Shown one piece after another: positions 17,417 to 25,854 of a stretch of 64,000 nucleotides of DNA. How positions within the stretch are numbered: position 1 is the stretch's first letter; each line of letters starts with the position of its first letter. This DNA comes from Methanobrevibacter millerae (lineage in GTDB: Archaea; Methanobacteriota; Methanobacteria; Methanobacteriales; Methanobacteriaceae), in assembly GCF_001477655.1 (NCBI RefSeq), contig NZ_CP011266.1, forward strand, positions 1-64,000, given 5' to 3'. The position numbers were made by a program, and so were the translations under genes. The notes under the pieces were generated by a model that saw only the letters and a program-made list of their open reading frames with translations, ran no database searches and was not told the origin of the DNA.

Positions 17417-18964
17417 ATGTATGATATCGATACCTTAAATAAGAAATATATGAATCTTTCTGATGAGATTTATATTTTTGATACAACTTTAAGGGATGGA
17501 GAGCAGACACCTGGTGTTGCTCTTACAGTAGATGAAAAGATTCAAATCGCTCAAAAACTCAATAACTTGGGTGTAGATAAAATTGAAGCCGGTTTTCCAG
17601 CTGCTTCTTTGGGTGAATTCGAAGCTACCAAAGAGATTAAATCTTTGGATTTTGATTCAACTGTTGTAGGATTGGCACGTTCTGTCAAAAGTGACATTGA
17701 TTCAGTATTGGATGCTGATTTAGATTATATTCATACTTTTATTGGAACATCTCCGTTGCATAGAGACTATAAATTAAAAATGTCTAAAGAAACTATTATT
17801 TCAACTGCGGTAGGTGCTGTTGAATATGCTAAGGATCATGGTTTGACTGTAGAATTTTCTGCTGAAGATGCTACTAGAACAGAAAAGGACTTTTTATTTG
17901 AATTTTTCAATGAAGTTATTGATGCCGGTGCAGATTTTATTGATATTCCTGATACTGTGGGTATTTTAACACCAATTTTCACCAAGGAATTAATAACTTA
18001 TGCAAAAAGTAATTTCAGTTGTCCTATAAGTGTTCATTTTCACAATGATTTTGGTTTAGCTACCGCAAATACTCTAACAGCAATTGAATGTGGCGCTAAT
18101 CAGGCTCATGTAACAGTAAATGGTATTGGTGAGCGTACTGGAAACACATCACTAGAAGAACTTGTTATTATTCTTTATTCTGCTTATGGAATAGATTTAA
18201 AAATCAATAACTCACAATTATATAGTCTATCTGATTTTGTCGGTAGATTGACTGGTATTAAAATGCCAGTAAATAAACCAATTGTTGGGGATAATGCATT
18301 TGCCCACGAATCAGGTATTCATGTTCATGGTATTTTAAATAATTCATCTACTTATGAACCCATTTCACCAGAATTAGTGGGTCATTCAAGAAAAATTATT
18401 TTAGGAAAGCATACGGGTGCAAATGCTTTAAAATCTAAATTACATGATTATCACATAGAATTAAATGATGAACAATTTGAAAAGGTTTTTTCTCAAATTA
18501 AATCTTTAGGTGATAAAGGTAAGTGTGTTACTGATGACGATTTGAAAGCTATTGCTTTAACTGAATTAAGTTCCGCTCGTGAAACTCCTATTAAATTAAA
18601 AGGATTGGGATTATTATCTGGTGCAATTGTTTCTCCAACTGCCACCGTTAAATTAGAAATTAATGGTGTAGAAAAAGAAACTTCCAATACGGGAGTTGGG
18701 CCTGTTGATGCAGCTTTAAATGCAATTCGTGAACTGATTCAAGATACAATGCATATTGAACTTGAAGAATATAATCTTGAAGCTATTAACGGTGGTACTG
18801 ATGCTTTGGCTGATGTATTTGTAATATCTTCAGATAATGAAGGAAATAAATCAACTGGCAGGGCTATTGACGATGATATTGTAATGGCCAGTATATTGGC
18901 TGTTTTAGACTCAATCAACAAATTATTATTAATGAAAAAAACTGAGGAAGAATTAAATTTATAA
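17417..18964 (+). CDS. leuA: 2-Isopropylmalate / citramalate synthase family
   Basis: A 515-aa acyl-CoA aldolase-type condensing enzyme. The N-terminal TIM barrel has FDTTLRDGEQTPGVALT (catalytic Arg and metal Asp), EAGFPAASLGE, ELSAEDATRT-like VEFSAEDATRT, SVHFHNDFGLATAN (metal HxH) and NGIGERTGNTSLEEL. The C-terminal LeuA dimerisation/allosteric domain (about residues 385-505) includes TNTGVGPVDAALNAI-like TSNTGVGPVDAALNA. Methanogens have 2-isopropylmalate synthase (leucine), citramalate synthase (isoleucine) and homocitrate-type paralogues that are hard to separate by eye. LeuA is the best guess and CimA the main alternative. Confidence 0.85.
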   Translation: MYDIDTLNKKYMNLSDEIYIFDTTLRDGEQTPGVALTVDEKIQIAQKLNNLGVDKIEAGFPAASLGEFEATKEIKSLDFDSTVVGLARSVKSDIDSVLDADLDYIHTFIGTSPLHRDYKLKMSKETIISTAVGAVEYAKDHGLTVEFSAEDATRTEKDFLFEFFNEVIDAGADFIDIPDTVGILTPIFTKELITYAKSNFSCPISVHFHNDFGLATANTLTAIECGANQAHVTVNGIGERTGNTSLEELVIILYSAYGIDLKINNSQLYSLSDFVGRLTGIKMPVNKPIVGDNAFAHESGIHVHGILNNSSTYEPISPELVGHSRKIILGKHTGANALKSKLHDYHIELNDEQFEKVFSQIKSLGDKGKCVTDDDLKAIALTELSSARETPIKLKGLGLLSGAIVSPTATVKLEINGVEKETSNTGVGPVDAALNAIRELIQDTMHIELEEYNLEAINGGTDALADVFVISSDNEGNKSTGRAIDDDIVMASILAVLDSINKLLLMKKTEEELNL

Positions 18965-18991
18965 ATTTATTAACATTAGGAGCATAAAAAC

Positions 18992-19258
18992 ATGGAAGAA
19001 AATACAATTTTCATTGGAAATAAACCAGTAATGAATTACGTTTTGGCTGTTGTAACACAATTCAACGAATATGACTCTGTAACTCTAAGGGCTAGAGGAA
19101 AAGCTATTAGCCGTGCAGTCGACACTGCTGAAATTGTAAGAAACAGTTTTGTTCAGGAAGCTGATGTTGCTGATATTCAAATTTCAACAGAAGAAGTTGA
19201 AAACTACAATAATGAAAAAACTAATGTTTCCATTATTGAAATCAGATTAGTAAAATAG
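18992..19258 (+). CDS. albA: Alba DNA/RNA-binding chromatin protein
   Basis: An 88-aa Sac10b-family protein that coats DNA and RNA as a dimer. [19 protein letters not shown] is the family N-terminal block, whose lysine is an acetylation site in crenarchaeal Alba. It is followed by [22 protein letters not shown] and a C-terminal beta hairpin EIRLVK. RBS AGGAGC is well spaced before the ATG. Together with the histone at 3.6 kb the window encodes two chromatin systems. It converges on the PHP gene with no gap. Confidence 0.96.
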   Translation: MEENTIFIGNKPVMNYVLAVVTQFNEYDSVTLRARGKAISRAVDTAEIVRNSFVQEADVADIQISTEEVENYNNEKTNVSIIEIRLVK

Positions 19259-19918
19259 TTAATCAAACTTTTTCAATACTTTATATTCAAATAGGTATTT
19301 TGATAGTTTGATGTTGGAAGTGCCTTTTCCAAAGGCTTCTACTTTTCCCTTTTTTATTGATTTTAAAACGCTGTCTATGTCCTTTTCACAATCTATTTTT
19401 GAATAGCAGTCACCTACGAACTTAAAGTAATGTGCATCGCTTGCACCAAGTGAAGGTAAATTTTCATTTTTTGATAGATTTTTTGCTTTATTATTGCAAT
19501 ATCCTACTATAAATCTCGCATTTTTTGTTTCTATTGCATCAATTTTTAAATCTTTATAATCCGCTTTGCACAATAGGCCATGCCTGTAAAAACAGTATGG
19601 ATGAGGTATTATTGCAAGCGCACTCTGGTCATGAATCAGGTCTATAGTTTCTGCTGCAGGAAGGTCCCTATCGATTTTTTCTTCACATCCAAATCCTAAA
19701 ATATGTCCTTCAATGGAAGATATCTCAATTGATGGAATTACAAGCAAATCATCTTTTTTTGTTAATCTTCTTGCTTCTTTAGATCCATCGACAGTATTAT
19801 GATCGCTTATTGCAATTATATCAATATTTCTGCTTTTAGCTACTTTAAAAATATCTTTCAATTTGGATTTAGAGTCCGGTGAATATTCGCTGTGAATATG
19901 TGAATCCATCTTATACAT
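19259..19918 (-). CDS. PHP-domain metal-dependent phosphoesterase
   Basis: A 219-aa protein whose N-terminal DSHIHSEYSPDS supplies the PHP motif I metal ligands. It continues with IAISDHNTVDGSKEA (motif II), VIPSIEISSIEGHILGFG (motif III), IPHPYCF and GASDAHYF (motif IV). This matches stand-alone TrpH/YciV-like phosphoesterases. ATG at 19918 is preferred: GAGG lies 6 nt upstream inside the end of the preceding gene, giving an 8-nt overlap and probable translational coupling. The longer frame from 19930 would start at TTG. The substrate is unknown. Confidence 0.85.
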   Translation of the reverse strand: MYKMDSHIHSEYSPDSKSKLKDIFKVAKSRNIDIIAISDHNTVDGSKEARRLTKKDDLLVIPSIEISSIEGHILGFGCEEKIDRDLPAAETIDLIHDQSALAIIPHPYCFYRHGLLCKADYKDLKIDAIETKNARFIVGYCNNKAKNLSKNENLPSLGASDAHYFKFVGDCYSKIDCEKDIDSVLKSIKKGKVEAFGKGTSNIKLSKYLFEYKVLKKFD

Positions 19919-20969
19919 TGTATGCCTCAAGAGTTTTTATTAAACCTACAGTTCCTGTCATCATCACATCCCCTCCTGGGCATGCATGATGCCAGTCTAG
20001 ATTTGTCTTTTCGATTAGTTCACGTTTTGGGCCACTTACTATGATTTTTTCTATTTTTGAAATTGGATTTATTACATGTGCACCGTGGCCGTGATCGTTA
20101 TAGACTTCTTCGTTTGTTATCACTCCATCCGCTAGGCGTTTTAGATAATTTTCCAGGCTTTCATGTGTTAGGGATGATGTGTGATGTTCAAATATTCCTT
20201 GAATTTTACCGTTTTCTATTGATGCTGCTGTAGTGTGGCCATTACCTATATCAATAGCAATAAAACTGTTTAATGTGGATGCTATTTCATCGTAGCACAT
20301 TCCAGCTATTGATGCAAATTTTGTGTCCATTAATAAAGGCTGAATGTCTATTCCTTCGCTTGCTATTGATCTTTCCACTGCTTTCATTCTTGTGTAGTAA
20401 TCTGGAACATTTCCTTTAAATGCAAATTCTTCTGGTTTTATAGGTTTTTCTAGTTTTTGACGGAATTTTTCAAATCTAAAATCTCTGTCTCCCATGTTTT
20501 CATTGTATCCATGGTCTTGTACGGCTATTGCAATTTCATCAAAATCGAATTCCAAATCATATCCAAGAAGGAATTTTGATAATTTTGTAATGTTGATATC
20601 TCCAAGTGTAATTTTACTGTAATCCTTATATTCTTTTTCAGGAGAAGCTATTTCTATTCCTAATGCTTCAACTTGTGATATTTTATCTCTTATTGTTTTT
20701 GCGGGAGTTTCTTCCATTACAACATTATATCCTTTTTCCATATGTTCCTGTAATGTTTTTTTGATTTTTCCTCCACCCATTATTTCACCGTCAAAGTAAA
20801 TATTGTTTTCAATTTCCCTTATTTTTTGAGAAATCAATAAATGTGGGGACGGTAGAACTAGTTTAATGGAGTTTTCAAGTTCTTTTTCATCATCATATAT
20901 CATGATATCTTGGGTTCCGGTACCTACATCAATAGCTAAAATTCTCATGATGACTTTTTTATTTTTCAT
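19911..20969 (-). CDS. DUF1786-type ASKHA-like ATPase
   Basis: About 352 aa, or 345 if the start is the inner ATG at 20948. Two phosphate-binding-loop-like segments mark an actin-like ATPase fold: LAIDVGTGTQDIMIYDD at the N terminus and FIAIDIGNGHTTAASIENG near residue 245. The family (DUF1786) is known mainly from methanogens and some bacteria and has sometimes been annotated as pyruvate-formate-lyase activating enzyme, a role not supported by any CxxxCxxC motif here. A conserved TNLDWHHACPGGDVMMTGTVGL stretch closes the protein. It overlaps the PHP gene and is divergent from trpB2 over 71 nt. Confidence 0.7.
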   Translation of the reverse strand: MKNKKVIMRILAIDVGTGTQDIMIYDDEKELENSIKLVLPSPHLLISQKIREIENNIYFDGEIMGGGKIKKTLQEHMEKGYNVVMEETPAKTIRDKISQVEALGIEIASPEKEYKDYSKITLGDINITKLSKFLLGYDLEFDFDEIAIAVQDHGYNENMGDRDFRFEKFRQKLEKPIKPEEFAFKGNVPDYYTRMKAVERSIASEGIDIQPLLMDTKFASIAGMCYDEIASTLNSFIAIDIGNGHTTAASIENGKIQGIFEHHTSSLTHESLENYLKRLADGVITNEEVYNDHGHGAHVINPISKIEKIIVSGPKRELIEKTNLDWHHACPGGDVMMTGTVGLIKTLEAYNV

Positions 20970-20986
20970 TTTATTAATATATTAAT

Positions 20987-21022
20987 AGTACAATTATGTA
21001 CAACAAAGTTTTAAATAGTACA
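20987..21022 (+). promoter_or_regulatory. Three TRP-box-like operators in the trpB2 promoter
   Basis: AGTACA at 20987-20992, TGTACA at 20997-21002 and AGTACA at 21017-21022 are spaced 10 and 20 bp apart, so they lie on one face of the helix. TGTACA is the published consensus bound by TrpY, which represses the trp operon and trpB2 in Methanothermobacter. The third copy abuts the probable TATA box TTTTAAATA (21009-21017), so occupancy should block TBP/TFB. Confidence 0.75.
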
Positions 21023-21040
21023 TTATAATAATATATTATC

Positions 21041-22342
21041 ATGAATTATAAGATTACTTTAGATTCTGATGAAGTGCCAAAGCAATGGTATAATATTCTT
21101 GCTGATTTACCTACTCCACTTCCGGAACCAAAAAACAGTGAGGGAAAAAATCAAATTGCAGATTTGCAAAAAGCTTTTACCAAAGCAGGATTAGAACAAG
21201 AATTTGCAACTGACAGATATATTAAAATTCCTCAGGAAGTACGTGAACTTTATATGCAAATGGGAAGGCCTTCTCCTTTATATAGGGCCACTAGGCTTGA
21301 AAAATTCTTAAATACTCCCGCTAAAATTTATTACAAAAGAGAGGATACTTCTCCTACTGGATCACATAAATTGAATTCAGCCATTCCACAAGCATATTTT
21401 GCTAAAAAAGAAGGTGTTGAAAGATTAACTACTGAAACTGGTGCAGGTCAATGGGGAACTGCTTTATCATTAGCTTGTAATATGCTTGATATTGAATGTA
21501 CTGTTTATATGGTTAAAGTCTCATTTAACCAAAAGCCTGACAGGAAAAACATTATGAACATCTATAATGGTAATGTCTTTGCTTCACCAAGTGAAAATAC
21601 TGAAATTGGTCGACAAATCTTAAAAGAAAATCCAGATCATCCTGGATCTTTAGGTGTAGCTATTTCTGAAGCTATGGAAGAAGCACTTCTTAATGAAAAT
21701 GTTAAATATTCCTTGGGCAGTGTTTTAAATCATGTAATGTTACACCAAACTATCATTGGTCAGGAATTAAAAGCACAGCTTGAAAAAGCTGAAGAAGAGC
21801 CTGATGTAATGATTGCTTGTGCTGGTGGTGGAAGTAATTTAGCTGGATCTTTGTTCCCATTCATTAAAGATAAAATAGATGGTAACTCTGATACAGAGTT
21901 TATTGCTGTTGAACCTAGTGCTTGTCCTACTTTAACTGAAGGTAGCTATGACTATGACTTTGGCGATGTTAATGGCTTTACTCCAATGCTTAAGATGTTT
22001 ACTCTTGGTCATGACTTTGTAGCTCCATCTGTTCATGCTGGAGGATTAAGATATCATGGTATGTCTCCTATAGTTTCACTTTTAACTAAAGAAGGCTACA
22101 TTTCCCCTAGGGCAGTCCATCAAAAAGATGTATTTGATGCAGGAATTACCTTTGCTCGCTGTGAAGGAATTGTTCCAGCACCTGAAACTACTCATGCTAT
22201 TAGGGCTACAATTGATGAAGCACTTAAATGTAAACAGACTGGTGAAGAAAAAACTATTGTCATGAACTTTTCAGGTCATGGAATGTTAGACTTAAAAGGA
22301 TATGCTTCATACTTTGAAGGTACAATGCAAAATGCAAAATAG
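21041..22342 (+). CDS. trpB2: Tryptophan synthase beta chain, TrpB2 type
   Basis: A 433-aa PLP enzyme of the archaeal/thermophile TrpB2 clade, longer than TrpB1 (about 400 aa) and with the diagnostic N-terminal extension ([17 protein letters not shown]). The PLP lysine is Lys110 in [11 protein letters not shown], with [10 protein letters not shown] and the glycine loop [10 protein letters not shown] also intact. TrpB2 makes tryptophan from indole or serine, alone or with TrpA. There is no obvious ribosome-binding site before the ATG, and the TATA box is 24-31 nt upstream, so the mRNA is probably nearly leaderless. No other trp genes are adjacent; control is likely by TrpY. Confidence 0.93.
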   Translation: MNYKITLDSDEVPKQWYNILADLPTPLPEPKNSEGKNQIADLQKAFTKAGLEQEFATDRYIKIPQEVRELYMQMGRPSPLYRATRLEKFLNTPAKIYYKREDTSPTGSHKLNSAIPQAYFAKKEGVERLTTETGAGQWGTALSLACNMLDIECTVYMVKVSFNQKPDRKNIMNIYNGNVFASPSENTEIGRQILKENPDHPGSLGVAISEAMEEALLNENVKYSLGSVLNHVMLHQTIIGQELKAQLEKAEEEPDVMIACAGGGSNLAGSLFPFIKDKIDGNSDTEFIAVEPSACPTLTEGSYDYDFGDVNGFTPMLKMFTLGHDFVAPSVHAGGLRYHGMSPIVSLLTKEGYISPRAVHQKDVFDAGITFARCEGIVPAPETTHAIRATIDEALKCKQTGEEKTIVMNFSGHGMLDLKGYASYFEGTMQNAK

Positions 22343-22378
22343 AGTGATTTTCACTCTTTTATTTTTTTACTTTTTTTG
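22342..22378 (+). terminator. Terminator after trpB2
   Basis: GAGTGA (22342-22347) and TCACTC (22351-22356) form a tight hairpin that is followed by three T-runs. Confidence 0.7.
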
Positions 22379-22386
22379 TTATAAGT

Positions 22387-22446
22387 AATAACTTATAACT
22401 TATAACTATTATTTTTTCTCTAACTTATCACTTATAACTAATAACT
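22387..22446. repeat. Second TATAACT heptamer cluster
   Basis: The run AATAACT-TATAACT-TATAACT occupies 22387-22407, and TATAACT-AATAACT occupies 22433-22446, all in 7-nt register. TTATCACTTATAACT (22425-22439) is identical to 11766-11780. It is the left edge of the roughly 560-nt gene-free region before parA. Confidence 0.6.
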
Positions 22447-22570
22447 TATTTGTGAAAACAAATACTTTATAAGGTTGAAGTTATAAAATATAACTTAATA
22501 GTTAAAACTTAAAAATTTTAACTTATTTGTAATAACTTAAATGTTAAAAGTTATTTCATATAACTTATTC

Positions 22571-22890
22571 ATGTTAACTTAAAATTTATCACTTTTAAGT
22601 TTGAAGGTTTAACTTATACAATATAAGTTATTTCTTCTTCCTTAGAAGTTAAAACTTAAAAATTCGAAGTTATTCATGTTAACTTATAATTTATCTCATT
22701 TAAGTTATCAGGTGTAAGTTTTTTCTTATGCCTTTTAACTTAAAAGTCAAATTAACTTATAATTTATCTCAGTTAAAGGGTGTAACTTTTCAGTTATACC
22801 TTTTAACGAAAACTTATGTTAACTTATAATTTATCTCATTTAAGTTAGAAGGTGTGATGTTTTAGTTATACCTTTTAACTTAAAATCGTT
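22571..22890. repeat. Four degenerate iterons upstream of parA
   Basis: A 65-70 nt unit recurs at 22571, 22676, 22751 and 22816. Its core is TTAACTTATAATTTATCTCA, then TTTAAGTTA, an AGGTGT segment, and CCTTTTAACTTAAAA. Within a unit, AACTTA and TAAGTT form inverted repeats. The flanking 22447-22570 stretch holds looser copies of the TTAACTTA motif. There is no coding capacity. The array ends about 18 nt before the parA start codon and contains that gene's ribosome-binding region, so it is both leader and candidate centromere. Confidence 0.65.
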
Positions 22891-22907
22891 AATTAGGAGA
22901 ATTATTG

Positions 22908-23684
22908 ATGAGTGAAGTAATAGCAGTAATGAATCAAAAGGGTGGATGTGGAAAAACAACTACTGTAGTTAATACCGCAACATCTTTAGCTGTGATGGGA
23001 AAATCAGTTTTAGTAGTGGATATGGATCCTCAAGCAAATGCAACAACCAGTTTTGGTATTGATAAAAATGAGTTAGAAAATACAATTTATGATGCAATCA
23101 TAGGGGATATTAATGTTAAAAAAGCTACAATTCCTACATTTATAAAAAACTTATTCATTATACCTAGCAACATCTCATTAAGTGGTGCTGGTGTTGAGCT
23201 ATCTCAAAAAGAAAATTATCATATTATCTTAAAAGAAACACTTAATGATGTAATGCCGTTATTTGACTACATATTCATTGATTTACCTCCTTCATTAGGT
23301 GTTTTAACTGTTAATGCATTAGTCGCCTCAGATAGTGTATTGATTCCTATTCAAGCCGAATATTATGCACTTGAAGGGGTTGCTGATTTAATTAATACTA
23401 TTAAACTTGTAGAACAAAGACTTAAAAGTCCTACTCCAATTAAAGGTATTTTACTTACTTTATATGATAAAAGAACAAGATTGAGTAGGGATGTTCACAA
23501 AGAACTTAAAAATTACTTTGGTAAAAGCAATCTGTTGTTTAAAACTATTATACCAAGAAATATCAGATTGGCTGAAGCACCAAGTTTTGGAAAACCATGT
23601 TTAATATATGATCCAGAAAGTACTGGAACTAAAGCTTATTTAAAATTAGCAAAAGAAATTTTAGAAAGAGACGGAAGTGATTAA
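22908..23684 (+). CDS. ParA/Soj/SegA-type partition ATPase
   Basis: A 258-aa deviant-Walker ATPase: MNQKGGCGKTTTVVN (residues 8-22), VVDMDPQANAT, YIFIDLPPSLG, PIQAEYYALEG and a typical C-terminal TKAYLKLAKEIL. Such proteins bind DNA as ATP dimers and move partition complexes. At this length and without an N-terminal HTH it is of the small chromosomal Soj/SegA type rather than the plasmid P1 type. ATG at 22908 is used, with RBS AGGAGA at 22895-22900. It is coupled to the next gene (1-nt gap) and preceded by a 500-nt repeat field. Confidence 0.93.
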   Translation: MSEVIAVMNQKGGCGKTTTVVNTATSLAVMGKSVLVVDMDPQANATTSFGIDKNELENTIYDAIIGDINVKKATIPTFIKNLFIIPSNISLSGAGVELSQKENYHIILKETLNDVMPLFDYIFIDLPPSLGVLTVNALVASDSVLIPIQAEYYALEGVADLINTIKLVEQRLKSPTPIKGILLTLYDKRTRLSRDVHKELKNYFGKSNLLFKTIIPRNIRLAEAPSFGKPCLIYDPESTGTKAYLKLAKEILERDGSD

Positions 23685-23685
23685 A

Positions 23686-24303
23686 ATGGCTCGTGGGCTT
23701 GGTAAAGGATTAAATTCTTTAATACCTGAGATTTATGATGAGGATTTTGACAGTAATTCTGCTCAATCATTAGAGGATATTTTGAATGAACAATCTAGTG
23801 AAGAATCTACTGTTGAAGAAAAAAATGAAGAAATCTTGGATGAAAATTCTGAAGAAAAAATAAGTGAAGATTCAGATGATTTAGAAGAAATAAGTGAAGA
23901 TACTGTTGATGAAGAAGAATCTGATGTAGAGGATGTTGTTGATGATGATAGACAGGAAGACGAAGAAGAACATAAATCAGAAGAAACGACAAATGAAGAA
24001 ATCCAAGAAGAAAGCCCTTTGGATATTAGAGAATCCGAAGATGTATCTGGCGATGAAAGCGATAAAGACAGTTTACCAAATCCACAAGAAATCAAAAGAC
24101 AGGAAAATATAGCTGAAGTATTGGGCATTGTTGATAAAAATCCAAGGATTACTTTATGGTCATCAAGATCTGCTGCAGTATTCAGGTATTTAAGAAAAAC
24201 AGAGCCAGAATTTAGTATTAGTCGTGAAGCATCAATATTGATTGATGAAGCCGTATCTAAAAAATATCCTGAAATTTGGGATTTGTTTGAAGATTTAAAA
24301 TAG
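23686..24303 (+). CDS. SegB-like partition partner: ParB-style tail, acidic linker, RHH-like end
   Basis: A 205-aa protein in three parts. Residues 2-14 (ARGLGKGLNSLIP) match the extreme N terminus of bacterial ParB, the segment that stimulates ParA ATPase. Residues about 16-130 are an extremely acidic, low-complexity linker. Residues about 153-205 (PRITLWSSRSAAVFRYLRK, then ISREASILIDEAVSKKYP) have the strand-helix-helix pattern of a ribbon-helix-helix DNA-binding domain. The ParB CTPase and HTH domains are absent. Archaeal SegB proteins likewise pair an N-terminal ParA-activating tail with an RHH domain. The gene is 1 nt downstream of parA. Confidence 0.72.
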   Translation: MARGLGKGLNSLIPEIYDEDFDSNSAQSLEDILNEQSSEESTVEEKNEEILDENSEEKISEDSDDLEEISEDTVDEEESDVEDVVDDDRQEDEEEHKSEETTNEEIQEESPLDIRESEDVSGDESDKDSLPNPQEIKRQENIAEVLGIVDKNPRITLWSSRSAAVFRYLRKTEPEFSISREASILIDEAVSKKYPEIWDLFEDLK

Positions 24304-25422
24304 TTATTGAAAATTCTCTAATAAACTTTGATAAGCCCCGTCTATTTTAATATACTTTTCAGCCCTATCTACAACCACACCTAATTTTTTTAATTCATTT
24401 TTGTTTTTGAAAGGTATTTTTTTTCTAATAGAAATTATTTTTCTAGCAGATTTTATACCGATACCAGGTACTCGTATCAATTCAACAAATGGTGCTGAGT
24501 TAATTTCTACAGGAAATATATTCATATTTTCTGCAGCTAAAATCTTAGGATCTTGAGTTAATGACAATTGATTATTTTCATTAAATACAAGTTCATTAAG
24601 TTTAAAATGATAATCATTCAATAAACTATCGGCGTTATATAATTTTGCAGTTCTATTTGTACTGCAAGCTTCTTTATTTTCGAAATCTGTCTCTTGTATT
24701 GGTGAGAATGCGGAGAAATATGTACGTTTTAATTTGGTTTTATTGTATATCTTTTCCATTCTATGTAAAATTTCCCTATCACTTTCATCATTCGCACCGA
24801 CAATCAATTGTGTTGTATGGGTAGAGTTTGGATATGTTGTACTTTTACCATGTAAACTGTCAATCCAGTGCAATCTTTTTAATATATCCTTATTATAATC
24901 TTTTGTAGATGACAGTTCGGCAAGACCTGATGGTGTAGCAGCTTCAATATTAATACTGACTCTATTAGCAAGTGCCATAGCTCTTTTAATAGAATCTTTG
25001 GAAGCTCCCGGAACAATTTTTAAATGTATATAATCATCATATCCATAAACTTTTCTTAAGATTCTAATAGTTTCTATTGTTTTTTCCATTGTGATATCTT
25101 CATCTCTATCAACACCTGAACTTAAAAACAAACCGTTTACAATTCCTCTATTATAATAATTAAGAAATGCCTTTGCTAGTTCTTCAGGTGCAAGTTCAAG
25201 TCTTGTAAAATTTCTTTTGGACTGGTTAATGCAGTACTTGCAGTCATTTTTACACTTATTAGTTAAAAGTGTTTTGAAAAGTGGAATTTTACAACCATTA
25301 TGTCCTGTTGCTTCATAAATTCCAGGTAAATTAACTTGAGAGCTCTTGTTATGATTTACATAATCACATAAATCATACTGCGCAGAATCAGTTAATATTT
25401 TCATCTTCTCTAAAGTACTCAT
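24304..25422 (-). CDS. Radical SAM protein with C-terminal helix-hairpin-helix (DNA modification/repair type)
   Basis: A 372-aa protein. The radical-SAM cluster ligands are Cys57, Cys61 and Cys64 in NKCKNDCKYC, and further barrel motifs are LFLSSGVDRDED and VSINIEAATPSGLAEL. The C-terminal RVPGIGIKSARKIISIRKK is a helix-hairpin-helix followed by a second LKKLGVVVDRAEKYI, implying DNA contact. This matches the family usually called putative DNA modification/repair radical SAM protein, often found beside a uracil-DNA-glycosylase-like partner, which is not adjacent here. It is convergent with the partition operon. Confidence 0.82.
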   Translation of the reverse strand: MSTLEKMKILTDSAQYDLCDYVNHNKSSQVNLPGIYEATGHNGCKIPLFKTLLTNKCKNDCKYCINQSKRNFTRLELAPEELAKAFLNYYNRGIVNGLFLSSGVDRDEDITMEKTIETIRILRKVYGYDDYIHLKIVPGASKDSIKRAMALANRVSINIEAATPSGLAELSSTKDYNKDILKRLHWIDSLHGKSTTYPNSTHTTQLIVGANDESDREILHRMEKIYNKTKLKRTYFSAFSPIQETDFENKEACSTNRTAKLYNADSLLNDYHFKLNELVFNENNQLSLTQDPKILAAENMNIFPVEINSAPFVELIRVPGIGIKSARKIISIRKKIPFKNKNELKKLGVVVDRAEKYIKIDGAYQSLLENFQ

Positions 25423-25631
25423 AGTATAATATTTATATTTTATAGTATATTTAATTTATATATGATTTTTTTATATGTTTCAATTTAAAATATTATTTCT
25501 AATGGCTTTAATTTTAATTCCATCCTTACTTTTGATGTTTTTTACATATATTATAGATTTTTTTTTCTAAGATTTTTTCTGTTTGTTCGTTTTCTGTCAA
25601 ACAATTTTTTTTATTCTTGAATCCTATTTTA

Positions 25632-25805
25632 TATAACTTTGTTATAATTTTATCATGTTTATTTTTTTAAATTTTCTAAACAGTCCTATAAAAACTATCA
25701 AATAGATATACAATGATTAATTTCTTTGAAATTCATGCTTTGACTGTATACCTTTATATATGATGAAAAATAACATAACTGTGGCTATTGAAAATATGAT
25801 AGCTA
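25632..25805 (+). promoter_or_regulatory. Cassette 1 control region
   Basis: The 25423-25854 gap has no gene. In order it carries the palindrome TATAAC-N3-GTTATA (25632-25646), an imperfect inverted repeat ATGTTTATTT (25655) with AAATAGATA (25700-25708), the TATA element TTTATATATGATGAAAA (25753-25769) and a hairpin TGGCTAT/ATAGCTA (25782-25805) that begins about where transcription should start. The same elements in the same order precede the two paralogous small genes at 42.9 and 47.6 kb. Confidence 0.65.
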
Positions 25806-25854
25806 AGTTTAGGAAAAAAATTATTATACTAATATATTTACTTTGGTGATTTTG

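Noticed and set aside
22387-22890. Repeats upstream of parA as a CRISPR array
   Set aside because: The repeats are degenerate, of variable period, without unique spacers, and no cas genes are near.
23763-24128. Ser-rich open frame on the minus strand
   Set aside because: It is the complement of the Glu/Asp-rich linker of the partition partner gene, where GAA and GAT read as serine-rich codons.
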